DNA from: Paenibacillus farraposensis
GTDB lineage: Bacteria > Bacillota > Bacilli > Paenibacillales > Paenibacillaceae
Direction of reading: 5' to 3'
Length of the DNA: 64,000 nt
Assembly: GCF_020736845.1 (NCBI RefSeq)
Contig: NZ_JAFFQR010000015.1
Coordinates: 66,240 to 130,239 of the forward strand
Numbering within the stretch: the stretch's first letter is position 1; every line of letters starts with the position of its first letter. The translations under genes and the position numbers were made by a program. Below, piece after piece: positions 1-8,629 of this stretch. The notes beneath the pieces were generated by a model. The model made no database searches. It was not told the DNA's origin and was given only the letters and a program-made list of their open reading frames with translations.

Positions 1-306
1 CCTGAGCTGGCAGCACGTGTATTGGAGCGACTGGCTGCGGGTGAGCAAGAATGGCCGCTCGTCTTTATTGTGGATGATGCCAAGGAAGTTGTTCGTTCAC
101 AAGCCTCGTTCCTGTGGACGGTATTTACACGTTTTAACCCGGCTACGGATATGTATGCGGACAGCGAGGTGCGTCTGCATCATCTGAACTACAAGCTGCC
201 GATTGTAGTAGATGCTCGCATGAAGCCGGGATACCCGGATGAAGTGCTGCCGCGCGAGGACATTGTAGAGCTTGTAGACCAACGGTGGACGAGTTATTTT
301 GCTTGA
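1..306 (+). CDS. UbiD-family decarboxylase, C-terminal part only
   Basis: The reading frame is open from the first base of the window to a TGA at 304-306, so only about the last 100 residues are present and the true start lies to the left. The segment FTRFNPATDMY, followed by a conserved PIVVDARMKPGYPDE stretch near the end, is typical of the C-terminus of UbiD-family decarboxylases, which use prenylated FMN to decarboxylate aromatic acids. In organisms with the futalosine route a UbiD homologue is thought to decarboxylate the prenylated naphthoate (MqnL-type role). mqnE, mqnB and mqnD lie within 14 kb, which favours that role by inference. The substrate cannot be read from this fragment. Confidence 0.8.
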   Translation, partial: PELAARVLERLAAGEQEWPLVFIVDDAKEVVRSQASFLWTVFTRFNPATDMYADSEVRLHHLNYKLPIVVDARMKPGYPDEVLPREDIVELVDQRWTSYFA

Positions 307-356
307 CGCCTTAATAAATTAACAGTCAGATTGAGCAGTCATAAGGAGGCGTGAGC

Positions 357-1061
357 ATGATACGTAAGCTGCTGGGTGAGTCGCCACGTGTGAACAGAGG
401 CGCTTTGCTGGATGCTATGAATAGCATGTCAGACATGTTAAACGTGCTGGAGCGGCAAATTCAGGCCAGTGGTGATCCAGCCCATAATTTGCGTAAAGTG
501 GATATTTTGACCCGCGGTCTGATGTCCTCATTGGATGAGCTGGAGCAGAGCCACCATGCGGCCGCCTTTTTTCGTACGAAAATAAAGGCAGGATGCGTCG
601 AGGATATGAGTGAGGATGAAAAATCCGATTATGCATTGTATGTTTTCTTTTATAAGGATGGATTTGTGCGGGTATTTTCCATTCTGGATAAGCTGGGGAA
701 TTGGCTGAATGATCTGTATGATTTAAAAACAGGGCAATATAAGGCCCATTATTCGTATTTTACAGTGCTGCGGCAGCTGAAGTATCTGAAGATGCATCCT
801 GTAATGACCGATAACCTGAATGATATTAAGGTATCATATGCCGATGCTATCAATCGACTGCGCAAGCGGCGAAATACAGAAATTCATTATATGAATACGG
901 AAATGCAGGATGATCTTTGGCAGCGCCATCGTGCTTTGTATGGCAAGATCCAGCTGGAAGATTTGGATCATCATCTGGAGGATCTGCAGCAAGGGCTGGA
1001 AATGGTGTGCCGATCTCTGTTCAATGCTTTTTCGTATACGGTGAAGATATGGAAGAACTAG
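357..1061 (+). CDS. HEPN-fold protein (Cthe_2314-like), function unknown
   Basis: About 234 residues, soluble, mostly helical. AAGGAGG at 343-349 lies 7 nt before ATG 357, so that start is preferred over GTG 351, which the same site almost touches. Near residues 172-177 the sequence RNTEIH gives the R-x4-H signature of HEPN domains, many of which are metal-independent RNases in toxin-antitoxin or defence systems, although others only bind nucleotides. Overall it resembles the Cthe_2314-type HEPN proteins common in Paenibacillus and Clostridium. No nucleotidyltransferase (MNT) antitoxin gene is adjacent: it follows a UbiD gene by 50 nt and precedes the metNIQ leader. It may be a housekeeping protein cotranscribed with the decarboxylase. 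The family assignment is from memory of the motif, and no function is claimed. Confidence 0.65.
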   Translation: MIRKLLGESPRVNRGALLDAMNSMSDMLNVLERQIQASGDPAHNLRKVDILTRGLMSSLDELEQSHHAAAFFRTKIKAGCVEDMSEDEKSDYALYVFFYKDGFVRVFSILDKLGNWLNDLYDLKTGQYKAHYSYFTVLRQLKYLKMHPVMTDNLNDIKVSYADAINRLRKRRNTEIHYMNTEMQDDLWQRHRALYGKIQLEDLDHHLEDLQQGLEMVCRSLFNAFSYTVKIWKN

Positions 1062-1095
1062 ACAATTCACCCATAATTATGTTGGAAAATATCCT

Positions 1096-1124
1096 TTGAC
1101 AAAGCTATGTAAACTATCTATACT
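1096..1124 (+). promoter_or_regulatory. Sigma-A promoter of the SAM-riboswitch/metNIQ transcript
   Basis: A perfect -35 TTGACA at 1096-1101 and a near-perfect -10 TATACT at 1119-1124 are separated by 17 nt. It lies 80 nt before the S-box aptamer and after the end of the HEPN gene, so it should drive the leader and metNIQ. Confidence 0.8.
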
Positions 1125-1201
1125 AAAACCTAGTTTCAGAAAAATGTTTGAATTATGATTTTATAAACTAAACGGACAGCTAAGGCTGGAGTTTAACATA
1201 T

Positions 1202-1347
1202 TTTTCTTATCCAGAGAGGCGGAGGGACTGGCCCGATGAAGCCCGGCAACCAGTTCCCTCCCGGTGTAATACACCGGGAGGGAACAAGATGGTGCTAATT
1301 CCTACAAAATCGCTAGAGTTATAGCGGTTTTGGCAGATGAGAAAAGG
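1202..1347 (+). ncRNA. SAM-I riboswitch (S-box leader) of metNIQ
   Basis: Classic S-box landmarks are present in order: the P1 5' strand at 1202-1211 (TTTCTTATC), AGAGAGGCGGAGGGA, the GATGAAGCCCGGCAACC core at 1235-1251, a long P3 hairpin, GGTGCTAATTCC near 1292-1303, and the closing GATGAGAAAAGG at 1337-1348, which pairs with the start. The family binds S-adenosylmethionine and ends transcription when SAM is plentiful. A terminator hairpin follows at 1361. Control of a methionine importer is a standard use of this riboswitch. Confidence 0.96.
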
Positions 1348-1360
1348 TTCGCATAGCGGG

Positions 1361-1395
1361 GCCCTTTTCATTCTGTGAAAGGGGCTCTTTTTGTA
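1361..1395 (+). terminator. Expression-platform terminator of the SAM riboswitch
   Basis: GCCCTTTTCA pairs with TGAAAGGGGC around a short loop and is followed by CTCTTTTTG. It sits 13 nt downstream of the aptamer and about 100 nt before metN, as expected for SAM-controlled attenuation. Confidence 0.9.
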
Positions 1396-1494
1396 TAAAT
1401 AACTCTTTTTGCATAAACAAATAGAGCGATCATACAATTCCAGAGCTGAAAAGCCGATTAAAAGGGTAAGGAATAATGAAGGGGGCGCAGCACG

Positions 1495-2517
1495 TTGATA
1501 GAGCTTAAGCAGTTAACCAAGCATTATGGCAAAGGGAACCGACGCGTTAGTGCGCTGTCCGGGTTGAATCTATCTATAGAGCGTGGAGAAATTTTTGGAG
1601 TCATTGGTCACTCCGGGGCGGGGAAAAGCACGCTAATCCGCTGTATTAATTTATTGGAACGGCCCACTTCAGGTGAAGTATGGGTGGACGGCGTGAATCT
1701 CACTACTGTGAGTCAGGCTCAGTTGCAGAAGCAGCGCCGAAAAATCGGAATGATTTTTCAGCATTTTAATTTGTTATCGTCTGCGACGGTATACGACAAT
1801 ATTGCATTTCCCTTGCGCCTGGTGAATACACCCAAGCAGCAGATGGACAAGAAAGTACGAGAATTGCTGGAGCTGGTGGGTCTGGAAGAACACAGTGGCA
1901 AATATCCATCACAGCTCTCAGGGGGACAGAAGCAGCGTGTAGGTATTGCGCGGGCGCTTGCCAGTGATCCTCATGTATTGCTGTGCGACGAGGCTACCTC
2001 GGCGCTTGATCCGCAAACGACAGGGGCCATTCTGAAATTGCTAATGGATATTAACCAGCGCTTTAATTTGACCATCGTGCTGATTACACATGAAATGCAT
2101 GTCATTCAAAGCATATGTGATCGAGTTGGTGTGATTCATCAGGGGGACATTGTGGAGCAGGGGCCGGTGGCGGAAGTGTTTTTGAAGCCACAGCACCAGG
2201 TTACAAAAGACTTTATCCAACGGGAATCCGAGCATGCTGAGGAGCTGCAAGCAGCAATTGCGGCCTCAGGTGCCAATGAATCGGCGCAGGTGGTACGAAT
2301 TTCCTTCCTGGGCAGCAAAACATACGATGCGATTCTGTCGCGTACAGCCCGCAATACCGGCGTTGATTTTGCGATTTTGCAGGGAACGATCTCCACTATC
2401 AAAAACGTACCGTATGGACAGCTCATCGTTCGTTTTGAAGGGAATCAGGAGGATATTGAGCATACGTTGCGCGAAGTGTCCGGGCAAGGACTTGATGTGG
2501 AGGTGATCGGACAATGA
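1495..2517 (+). CDS. metN: Methionine ABC transporter ATP-binding protein MetN
   Basis: The 340-residue ATPase powers high-affinity uptake of methionine across the membrane. Walker A is GHSGAGKST (about residues 38-46), the ABC signature LSGGQ lies near 141, and the Walker B segment VLLCDEATSALDP follows. After the nucleotide-binding domain comes a C-terminal NIL domain (about residues 265-338), which in MetN proteins binds methionine and trans-inhibits transport. The length is usual for the family. The start is TTG, supported by GAAGGGGG ending 9 nt upstream. It is the first gene of metN-metI-metQ under the SAM riboswitch and its stop overlaps metI by 4 nt. Confidence 0.96.
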   Translation: MIELKQLTKHYGKGNRRVSALSGLNLSIERGEIFGVIGHSGAGKSTLIRCINLLERPTSGEVWVDGVNLTTVSQAQLQKQRRKIGMIFQHFNLLSSATVYDNIAFPLRLVNTPKQQMDKKVRELLELVGLEEHSGKYPSQLSGGQKQRVGIARALASDPHVLLCDEATSALDPQTTGAILKLLMDINQRFNLTIVLITHEMHVIQSICDRVGVIHQGDIVEQGPVAEVFLKPQHQVTKDFIQRESEHAEELQAAIAASGANESAQVVRISFLGSKTYDAILSRTARNTGVDFAILQGTISTIKNVPYGQLIVRFEGNQEDIEHTLREVSGQGLDVEVIGQ

Positions 2518-3182
2518 GCGAACTTGATTTTTCGCAAGTGAGCTGGGATGAACTATGGAATTCTACGGTGGAGACCCTTCAGATGCTGGGGGCATCCGCG
2601 CTGTTCACCCTTATTATCGGTTTGCCGCTTGGCATCATATTGTTTCTGGCAAGCCGCTCTTCGCTGACTCTGATGAAAGTGATATACATCATACTTTCGT
2701 TTATCGTTAATATTTTGCGTTCGGTGCCATTTATCATTTTGATCGTCGCGCTGATTCCTTTTACACGATCGTTGGTAGGTACCTCTACCGGGGTGCTGGG
2801 AACGATTCCGCCGCTGGTGATCGGGGCTGCCCCTTTCTTCGCACGTCTTGTCGAAACGTCTCTGCGTGAAGTGGACAAAGGGGTCATTGAGGCCGCGCAA
2901 GCGATGGGAGCCTCGACTGGGCAAATCATCCGTAGGGTGCTGTTGCGTGAGGCACTGCCGGGTCTGCTCGCTGCATTAACCATTACCGTCGTTACCCTTG
3001 TATCGTATACGGCCATGTCCGGTATGATCGGGGGCGGTGGTCTGGGGACATTGGCTATCAACTACGGTTATTACCGTTATGAAACGGCTGTCATGATCGT
3101 TGCAGTCGTGCTGATGGTCGTACTGGTACAACTGCTGCAAATGGCAGGGGATCGTCTGGTGCGGCATTATACTCGGAAATAG
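2514..3182 (+). CDS. metI: Methionine ABC transporter permease MetI
   Basis: The 222-residue integral membrane subunit has about five hydrophobic segments. The cytoplasmic EAA loop is visible as EVDKGVIEAAQAMGAS (about residues 121-136), which docks with MetN. Its ATG overlaps the metN stop (ATGA), implying translational coupling. Length and the conserved AMSGMIGGGGLG region match the MetI family closely. It is the middle gene of the SAM-controlled metNIQ operon. Confidence 0.96.
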   Translation: MSELDFSQVSWDELWNSTVETLQMLGASALFTLIIGLPLGIILFLASRSSLTLMKVIYIILSFIVNILRSVPFIILIVALIPFTRSLVGTSTGVLGTIPPLVIGAAPFFARLVETSLREVDKGVIEAAQAMGASTGQIIRRVLLREALPGLLAALTITVVTLVSYTAMSGMIGGGGLGTLAINYGYYRYETAVMIVAVVLMVVLVQLLQMAGDRLVRHYTRK

Positions 3183-3257
3183 GGAAACGATATAGATATC
3201 CTTATTGATCAGGGCATCTGAATCCTGAACATTACAAATTATTGGAGGGGTAATAAC

Positions 3258-4097
3258 ATGAAGAAATGGGTATTGGCCGTATTAAGCTTAACATTAATTA
3301 CGGTGCTGGCTGCTTGCGGCACGAAGAGCACGACATCTGATGCATCAAAAAATGGAAATACGGGCGGTACACCACGCGAAGTTGTGCTGAAAGTGGGCGC
3401 TTCTCCTGTGCCGCATGCCGAAATTTTGGAATCCATCAAGCCTCAGCTGGAAAAAGAGGGGATTCGTCTTCAAGTCGTTCAATTCAACGACTATGTACAG
3501 CCCAACGTACAATTGTTCGACAAGCAGCTGGATGCTAACTTCTATCAACATGTGCCTTACCTGAATGTGATGAACAAAGAGCGCAATATGAACCTGGTTT
3601 CTGTAGGTGCAGTTCATTTGGAGCCATTCGGTATCTACTCCCAAAAATATAAAAAGCTTGATGAGCTTCCAGATGGTGCGACAGTAGCCATTCCGAACGA
3701 TGCAACCAACGGTGGTCGCTCACTGCTGTTGTTGGCCAAGCAAGGTTTGATCAAGCTGAAAGATGAAAGCAACATCGAAGCTACAGTAAAAGACATTACG
3801 GAAAACAAGAAAAATCTGAAATTCAAGGAGCTGGAAGCGGCAATGCTGCCACGTCAGTTGCCTGAAGTGGATATTGCATTGATCAACACAAACTATGCTC
3901 TGGAAGCAAATCTAAACCCGACCAAGGATGCATTGGCACTGGAAGACAAGAATTCTCCATATGCTAACGTGTTGGTTGCACGTTCTGACAACAAAGATTC
4001 CGAAGCGATTCAAAAGCTGATGAAAGCTCTGCAATCTCCGGAAGTTAAAAAATTCATTGAAGATAAATACCAAGGCGCAATTATCCCGGCATTTTAA
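3258..4097 (+). CDS. metQ: Methionine-binding lipoprotein MetQ
   Basis: The 279-residue substrate-binding protein is tethered to the outer face of the membrane. A type II signal peptide ends in the lipobox LAAC, with the lipidated cysteine at residue 20, followed by a Ser/Thr-rich linker. The mature part contains the NlpA/MetQ hallmarks VGASPVPHAEIL and QFNDYVQPNVQL, and ends in the expected IIPAF. AGGGG precedes the ATG by 7-8 nt. It is the last gene of the SAM-riboswitch operon, 75 nt after metI, and is closed by a terminator. Confidence 0.96.
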   Translation: MKKWVLAVLSLTLITVLAACGTKSTTSDASKNGNTGGTPREVVLKVGASPVPHAEILESIKPQLEKEGIRLQVVQFNDYVQPNVQLFDKQLDANFYQHVPYLNVMNKERNMNLVSVGAVHLEPFGIYSQKYKKLDELPDGATVAIPNDATNGGRSLLLLAKQGLIKLKDESNIEATVKDITENKKNLKFKELEAAMLPRQLPEVDIALINTNYALEANLNPTKDALALEDKNSPYANVLVARSDNKDSEAIQKLMKALQSPEVKKFIEDKYQGAIIPAF

Positions 4098-4124
4098 GTA
4101 GGGAGCGAAATTGCGTTGAAACAC

Positions 4125-4168
4125 AACCCCCAGATCTCTTCAACAAGAGGCCTGGGGTTTCTTTTTGT
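4125..4168 (+). terminator. Terminator of metNIQ
   Basis: AACCCCCAG pairs with CTGGGGTT, with an extra inner stem of ATCTCTT and AAGAGG around CAAC, followed by TCTTTTTG. It lies 28 nt after the metQ stop. Confidence 0.85.
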
Positions 4169-4240
4169 CTGGAGTTGTAGACGAAGCCTAAATATTTTAT
4201 ACTTGAGGGTGACCGTTCTCTGTGAAGAGGAGGAAAACTG

Positions 4241-5005
4241 TTGAGAGACAAAGTCGCACTCATAACCGGCAGTGCCAAGGGATTAGGCAAAATGACCGCT
4301 TTACGTCTGGCCGATGAAGGCTGTGATATTGGACTGAATTATGTGCATAGCCAGGCTGAGGCTGAGGAACTGAAGCGTGTGATCGAGTCTAAAGGAGTAC
4401 GCTGCCTTTCTTTACAAGGAGATATCTCCATTCAGGACGATATCACGAGGCTGATTGGGGAGATTGAGGATCGGCTGGGCGGTGTAGATATTATGGTAAA
4501 CAATGCCGGGCCTTTCATCCGGGAGCGGCGGTTGTTTGCGGACTACAGTGTGGCCGAGATTCATGCCATGATACAGGGGAATCTGGTCGGTACCATGCTG
4601 CTGGATCATCTGGTATTGCCTCATATGCGAAGTCGGCAGTGGGGACGTATTATTCATTTTGGCTTTGGTCATGCTGGAGAAGCGAGGGCTTGGCCGCATC
4701 GTGCTGCCTATGCTGCCGCCAAGGTGGGGCTGGTGTCTTTTACGAAGTCACTGGCTGTGGAGGAAGCCCCGTATGGCATCACGGTGAATATGATTTGTCC
4801 CGGGGATATCCGGGGGGCAAATAAGGAGATGTCTATCGCCGACGTGATCGGCATGCAGGATAAAGAAACACCACGCGGGCGACCGGGGAGTGGAGAGGAC
4901 ATTGCGCGAGTGATCGCCTTTTTGTGTGAAGAGCATTCAGATTTTATTACAGGCAATATTATGGATGTATCGGGAGGACTGGACCCGATTCGACCGACGA
5001 TTTGA
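4241..5005 (+). CDS. Short-chain dehydrogenase/reductase (SDR) family oxidoreductase
   Basis: 254 residues, classical SDR length. The cofactor motif TGSAKGLG is near residue 8, NNAG near residue 88, and the catalytic Tyr-Lys appears as YAAAK near residue 157, with the C-terminal SGGLDP typical of FabG-like reductases. The usual catalytic serine ahead of YxxxK is not obvious: the segment reads IHFGFGHAGEARAW, so activity may be altered. The start is TTG, 8 nt after AAGAGGAGG. It stands alone between terminators. The substrate is unknown. Confidence 0.85.
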   Translation: MRDKVALITGSAKGLGKMTALRLADEGCDIGLNYVHSQAEAEELKRVIESKGVRCLSLQGDISIQDDITRLIGEIEDRLGGVDIMVNNAGPFIRERRLFADYSVAEIHAMIQGNLVGTMLLDHLVLPHMRSRQWGRIIHFGFGHAGEARAWPHRAAYAAAKVGLVSFTKSLAVEEAPYGITVNMICPGDIRGANKEMSIADVIGMQDKETPRGRPGSGEDIARVIAFLCEEHSDFITGNIMDVSGGLDPIRPTI

Positions 5006-5030
5006 GCCTGAATAGGTAAATGTTTCACAC

Positions 5031-5071
5031 AAAAAAGAGTCTTGAGCTTCGATATCGAAGTCAAGACTCTC
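5031..5071. terminator. Bidirectional terminator between the SDR gene and nfu
   Basis: AGAGTCTTGA and TCAAGACTCT form a long stem with a further inner stem of CTTCGAT and ATCGAAG. Six A residues precede it on the + strand, which gives a U-tract for the minus-strand nfu gene. It lies between convergent genes. Confidence 0.85.
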
Positions 5072-5092
5072 ATGATCATTATGCAACAAGCA

Positions 5093-5338
5093 TTAGAATA
5101 CTTGTACCACTTCTTGGACGCCGTCGACTTCTTCGAGAAGAGCGCGTTCAATCCCTGCTTTCAGCGTGATTGTGGAACTTGGACAACTGCCGCAAGCACC
5201 TACTAGCTTCAACTTAACGATGCCGTCTTCTACGTCAACCAGCTCAACGTCGCCGCCGTCACGTTGCAGGAACGGACGAAGTTTATCCAATACTTCGGCC
5301 ACTTCATCATACATGGAAATGCTTTGTGTATCGCTCAT
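5093..5338 (-). CDS. Nfu-type iron-sulfur carrier (NifU C-terminal domain)
   Basis: This 81-residue single-domain protein corresponds to the C-terminal domain of NifU. The cluster-binding CxxC motif appears as [10 protein letters not shown] (about residues 48-57). Such proteins carry a 4Fe-4S cluster between two subunits and hand it to target enzymes. It resembles B. subtilis YutI. AAGGAG lies 9 nt before the ATG. It diverges from a YuzB-like gene and is near an NDH-2-type gene, the same grouping as yutI-yuzB-yutJ in Bacillus. Confidence 0.93.
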   Translation of the reverse strand: MSDTQSISMYDEVAEVLDKLRPFLQRDGGDVELVDVEDGIVKLKLVGACGSCPSSTITLKAGIERALLEEVDGVQEVVQVF

Positions 5339-5424
5339 TAGAATTCAACTCCTTTCCTATACCTTATTTATTATATTACAAAGCGGGCCAAATTAAAATG
5401 CCCGTCATCCAAGCAGGTGAAAAA

Positions 5425-5682
5425 ATGTTAAGACCCATCATTGAATTTTGTACCAGTAATATGCATTTTGGCACCGATGAAGTGATGTCCAGATTGGAGC
5501 AAAATCCGGATTATGATGTAATCGAATACGGCTGTCTCAGTAATTGCGGTCAGTGTAATGCCGAACCCTATGCGATGGTCAACGGCGAGATTGTATCCGC
5601 AGATTCAGCAGAGCTGCTGTATGAAGTGATTATAAACAAAATTAAGGAAGCCGAGGCATGGGAACAGCTTGATCTGGATTAA
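5425..5682 (+). CDS. YuzB-family (DUF1450) small protein
   Basis: The likely start is ATG 5425 (MLRPIIEFC), with AGGTGA 4 nt upstream. An in-frame ATG at 5398 would add 9 residues. The 85-residue product has the family layout of B. subtilis YuzB: a leading PIIEFCTSN, then IEYGCLSNCGQCNAEPYAMVNGE with cysteines spaced CxxxCxxC. The cysteines suggest a thioredoxin-like or metal-binding fold, but no biochemical role is established. It is divergent from nfu and convergent with the NDH-2-like gene, separated from it by a bidirectional terminator. Confidence 0.88.
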   Translation: MLRPIIEFCTSNMHFGTDEVMSRLEQNPDYDVIEYGCLSNCGQCNAEPYAMVNGEIVSADSAELLYEVIINKIKEAEAWEQLDLD

Positions 5683-5733
5683 GGTGCAGTGATCCCTGGT
5701 GAGCTTCAAACCACTTCTATAAGCCACATAACC

Positions 5734-5771
5734 AAAGAAGAAGACCTGCTCCCAGGAGCGGGTCTTCTTTG
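5734..5771. terminator. Bidirectional terminator between the yuzB-like and NDH-2-like genes
   Basis: AAAGAAGAAGACCTGCTCC and GGAGCGGGTCTTCTTTG form a strong stem. An A-rich 5' side and T-rich 3' side serve the two convergent genes. Confidence 0.88.
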
Positions 5772-5788
5772 ACTAGTAAACCAATCAA

Positions 5789-6856
5789 TCAGCCAAAATG
5801 CCGTTTGGACTTCCAGAGCACACCGCTTTTAAGCAGACGTGGTACTCGTCCACGCAGCGAGGTGCTGCCCATAAAGCCATAGCCAAAGCCCGCCTTCTTG
5901 CCGAGCGCGCCTAGTGTACCGCGCAGCTTCAAAGGATGCGGGTGAGGCGTCTGGCCCTTCCACAGGTCGCGTACAATGTGAGCGATCTGTTCCCCTTGTA
6001 CCTCTGCTGCCTGGGCGCTTGGCGAGTATGGAAGACTGGCACAGTCCCCAACCACGTACACCTCGGGATGATCCGGTATTTGATAATATTCATTGAGCAC
6101 GATACGGCCCTGCGGGTCTTTGGGGACGGCTAGATCCTGCACCATTTTTACCGGTTGAATCCCGGCTGTCCACACAACCGCATCTGTAACAATCTGCTCG
6201 TCATGGTTATAAATAGCGTTCGGTTCAACACGGGATACCGCTGCATGATTCAGTACATGAACCTGGTGCTCCTTGAACCAGGCATGTACATAGGCAGACA
6301 AACGCTGCGGGAATGCTGACAGCACTCGCTCGCCGCGATCCATAATAGTAATATTTAAATCTGGACGGCTTTCACGTAACTCCGCTGTAATTTCAACCCC
6401 ACTCAGACCACCGCCTACAATATGTACATCTCCATAAGGCTTGATTTCATTCAAGCGCAGATACGTTTGACGGGTATGGTTAAACGACTGGATCGTGCAG
6501 CTATACTCTTCGGCTCCAGGTGTATTGTGAAAACGATCTGTACAGCCGAGGGCAATCACAAGCTGATCATAGAGCAGAGGTTCGCCATCTTGAAAATGGA
6601 CGATCTTGTTCTCCAAATCCAGCGAAGTGGCCTCTCCGTATTTGCGAATCAGGCGCTGTTCATCGGGAAAATGCACCCGCAAATCAAAATCAGATACTGT
6701 TCCTGCTGCGAGGGCATAGTATTCTGTTTTTAATCCTTGAAAAGGCATCCGGTCCACTAAAATAACTTGAACATCGTCGGGAATGTATTTATTCAGTAAT
6801 TCTTTGGCAATGGTAAGGCCTCCGTAGCCGCCCCCCAGAATAACGAAGTTTTTCAT
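5789..6856 (-). CDS. NAD(P)/FAD-dependent oxidoreductase, type II NADH dehydrogenase-like (YutJ-like)
   Basis: About 355 residues; ATG 6856 is preferred over the adjacent TTG. The N-terminal FAD-binding Rossmann motif reads VILGGGYGGLTIAKEL. A second nucleotide-binding motif, HIVGGGLSGVEITAEL, lies near residue 150, and the FAD-contacting VYVVGDCASL near residue 270. This is the NDH-2 fold, which passes electrons from NADH to menaquinone without pumping protons. It is shorter than canonical Ndh (about 400) and may lack part of the C-terminal membrane anchor. Its closest known context is B. subtilis yutJ beside yuzB and yutI. Whether it is a true quinone reductase is inferred. Confidence 0.85.
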   Translation of the reverse strand: MKNFVILGGGYGGLTIAKELLNKYIPDDVQVILVDRMPFQGLKTEYYALAAGTVSDFDLRVHFPDEQRLIRKYGEATSLDLENKIVHFQDGEPLLYDQLVIALGCTDRFHNTPGAEEYSCTIQSFNHTRQTYLRLNEIKPYGDVHIVGGGLSGVEITAELRESRPDLNITIMDRGERVLSAFPQRLSAYVHAWFKEHQVHVLNHAAVSRVEPNAIYNHDEQIVTDAVVWTAGIQPVKMVQDLAVPKDPQGRIVLNEYYQIPDHPEVYVVGDCASLPYSPSAQAAEVQGEQIAHIVRDLWKGQTPHPHPLKLRGTLGALGKKAGFGYGFMGSTSLRGRVPRLLKSGVLWKSKRHFG

Positions 6857-7144
6857 CAAAATTCGCCGTCCTTTCGCTGCCGTGTCCCCGGCAAATGGTC
6901 TGCTGCCTTATCGGGAAATCCTTTCGTCTACTCGCCGTATAAAGATGTGTTATTTAAAGGTTCAATGAACGTCTTTTCCGGCGACATGCGAATTTGATGC
7001 TCCGATCAGACACAAGTTTATTGTTATAATAGTACCCGGTGTCCGGCCTGCCTATGGCAGACAGACCGGAGTATTCCGGGGCAGCCTGAAACTGCTTGGT
7101 GTGAGTAATGGGGATAAAATGCACGCGGGAAATCTGAATTACGT

Positions 7145-8251
7145 TTAGTCAAAAACTTCGATTTCGTTATAGAAGGTGTCCCGTTCAACGGGAATGCGTC
7201 CTGCACCTTTGACCAGCCAGATCAGCTCTTTGCGGGTCAATCCGGCCGGGGTCAATGCGCCTGCAGCATGACTGATCTGCTCGCGCACAATCGTGCCGTG
7301 AACGTCAGATGCGCCAAACGTGAGAGCGACCTGTGTTAATTGCGGACCGATATTAATGAAGTATGCTTTGACATGTTTGATATTGTCCAGCATCAGACGG
7401 CTGATCGCAATGGTTTTGAGATCCTCGTAAGCGGAATTGCGGCGCATGATGCTGGCGTTTTTGCTCTTGGGCTGCATGGACAATGGAATGAATACCATGA
7501 ACCCGTTTGTTTCGTCCTGCAATTCACGAATTTGCAGCATATGTTCAATGCGATCCTGGTACGATTCGACTGAACCGTATAGCATGGTCGTATGAGTTCT
7601 CATGCCGAGATTGTGAGCCGTACGATGTACTTCAAGGTAGCGATCCACATTGGCCTTGGAAACATGCATTTTCTTGCGATATTCGTCGGACAAAATTTCT
7701 GCGCCACCGCCTGTCAGAGTTCGCAGTCCGGCCTTTTGCAGCTCCTGAAGCACTTCTTTGATGCTCAAGCCGCTAATGCGTGTAAAAAAGTCAATTTCTG
7801 CTGCAGTATAAGCTTTCAGTGTAACATTGGGATACTTTTCATTCAGCGCCTTCAATGAGTCTACATAGTATTGGAAAGGCACGTGATTATTATGACCGCC
7901 AACGATATGGAATTCTCTTACACCAGGATGGATATGTTGTTCAATGTAATCAATCATTTCCTGTCCTGACAACGTATAAGAGCCTTCTTCCCCTTGATCC
8001 TTACGGAAATTACAGAAAGCGCAGCGAGCTTCACATACATTGGTAAAGTACAGGCTCATATTTTCGATAAAATAAACCTTTTTTCCATTTTTGCGTAAAT
8101 TAGCTTCGTTAGCCAACTGACCCAGTGTGAGGATATCGTCAGTTTCATACAAATATATACCGTCTTCAAGGCTCAAACGAATACCGTTCTGTACCTTTTC
8201 TACAATTTCCGCCATTTTGCGGTCTGTAAAAGGTGTAACTAATGTGGACAT
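7145..8251 (-). CDS. mqnE: Aminodeoxyfutalosine synthase MqnE (radical SAM)
   Basis: ATG 8251 is chosen because GGAGGAG sits 7-8 nt upstream; ATG 8257 is almost inside that site. The protein (about 368 residues) has the radical-SAM cluster motif CEARCAFC, CxxxCxxC at about residues 73-80, then YTAAEIDFF and LTGGGAEI, as in MqnE. The enzyme joins SAM-derived adenosyl to 3-[(1-carboxyvinyl)oxy]benzoate to form 6-amino-6-deoxyfutalosine in the futalosine route to menaquinone. The related MqnC is the main alternative, but the length and the AEIDFF and GGGAEI segments favour MqnE. Other pathway genes lie at 12.3-13.9 kb. Confidence 0.93.
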   Translation of the reverse strand: MSTLVTPFTDRKMAEIVEKVQNGIRLSLEDGIYLYETDDILTLGQLANEANLRKNGKKVYFIENMSLYFTNVCEARCAFCNFRKDQGEEGSYTLSGQEMIDYIEQHIHPGVREFHIVGGHNNHVPFQYYVDSLKALNEKYPNVTLKAYTAAEIDFFTRISGLSIKEVLQELQKAGLRTLTGGGAEILSDEYRKKMHVSKANVDRYLEVHRTAHNLGMRTHTTMLYGSVESYQDRIEHMLQIRELQDETNGFMVFIPLSMQPKSKNASIMRRNSAYEDLKTIAISRLMLDNIKHVKAYFINIGPQLTQVALTFGASDVHGTIVREQISHAAGALTPAGLTRKELIWLVKGAGRIPVERDTFYNEIEVFD

Positions 8252-8629
8252 GCCCATTCCTCCTCCAAGTTGCTCTGTGCGAGGCTGTCCGCTGTGATCT
8301 ACGGCCCAAGCGCTTGATGCACACAGGATGTCCCGTTCCGTCGGTGCGAACCCGGCAGCGCGGATGCAAGAATATGTGAAAAAAATTACAATGCCAAGCT
8401 ACAACAATGACGAATGTCTCAAAACAAAGCCATTTAATTGACAATTTTCCGACAGTTTCTTTTACACACTCTTTATCTATTATAAACCTCACCACACAGG
8501 TGATCAATACAAATGAGTGTAAAATTCAGGTCTTTTAAGCCGTAAGGCATGGACATTCCATGACTTGAGCACCTGCCAATAGTGGAGTATACTGAAGGGG
8601 AGTATGAAGTGAAAAAGGAGGATGAAGCC
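8252..8629. other. Intergenic region between divergent mqnE and the IscA-like gene
   Basis: About 380 nt with no convincing gene. It must hold the promoters of both divergent genes. An AT-rich patch at 8370-8480 is the most promoter-like, but no site is clear enough to name. Confidence 0.5.

Noticed and set aside
7020-7100. Hairpin and TATAAT-like sequence between mqnE and the NDH-2-like gene
   Set aside because: The hairpin lacks a T-tract on either relevant strand and the -10 has no matching -35; not strong enough to call.
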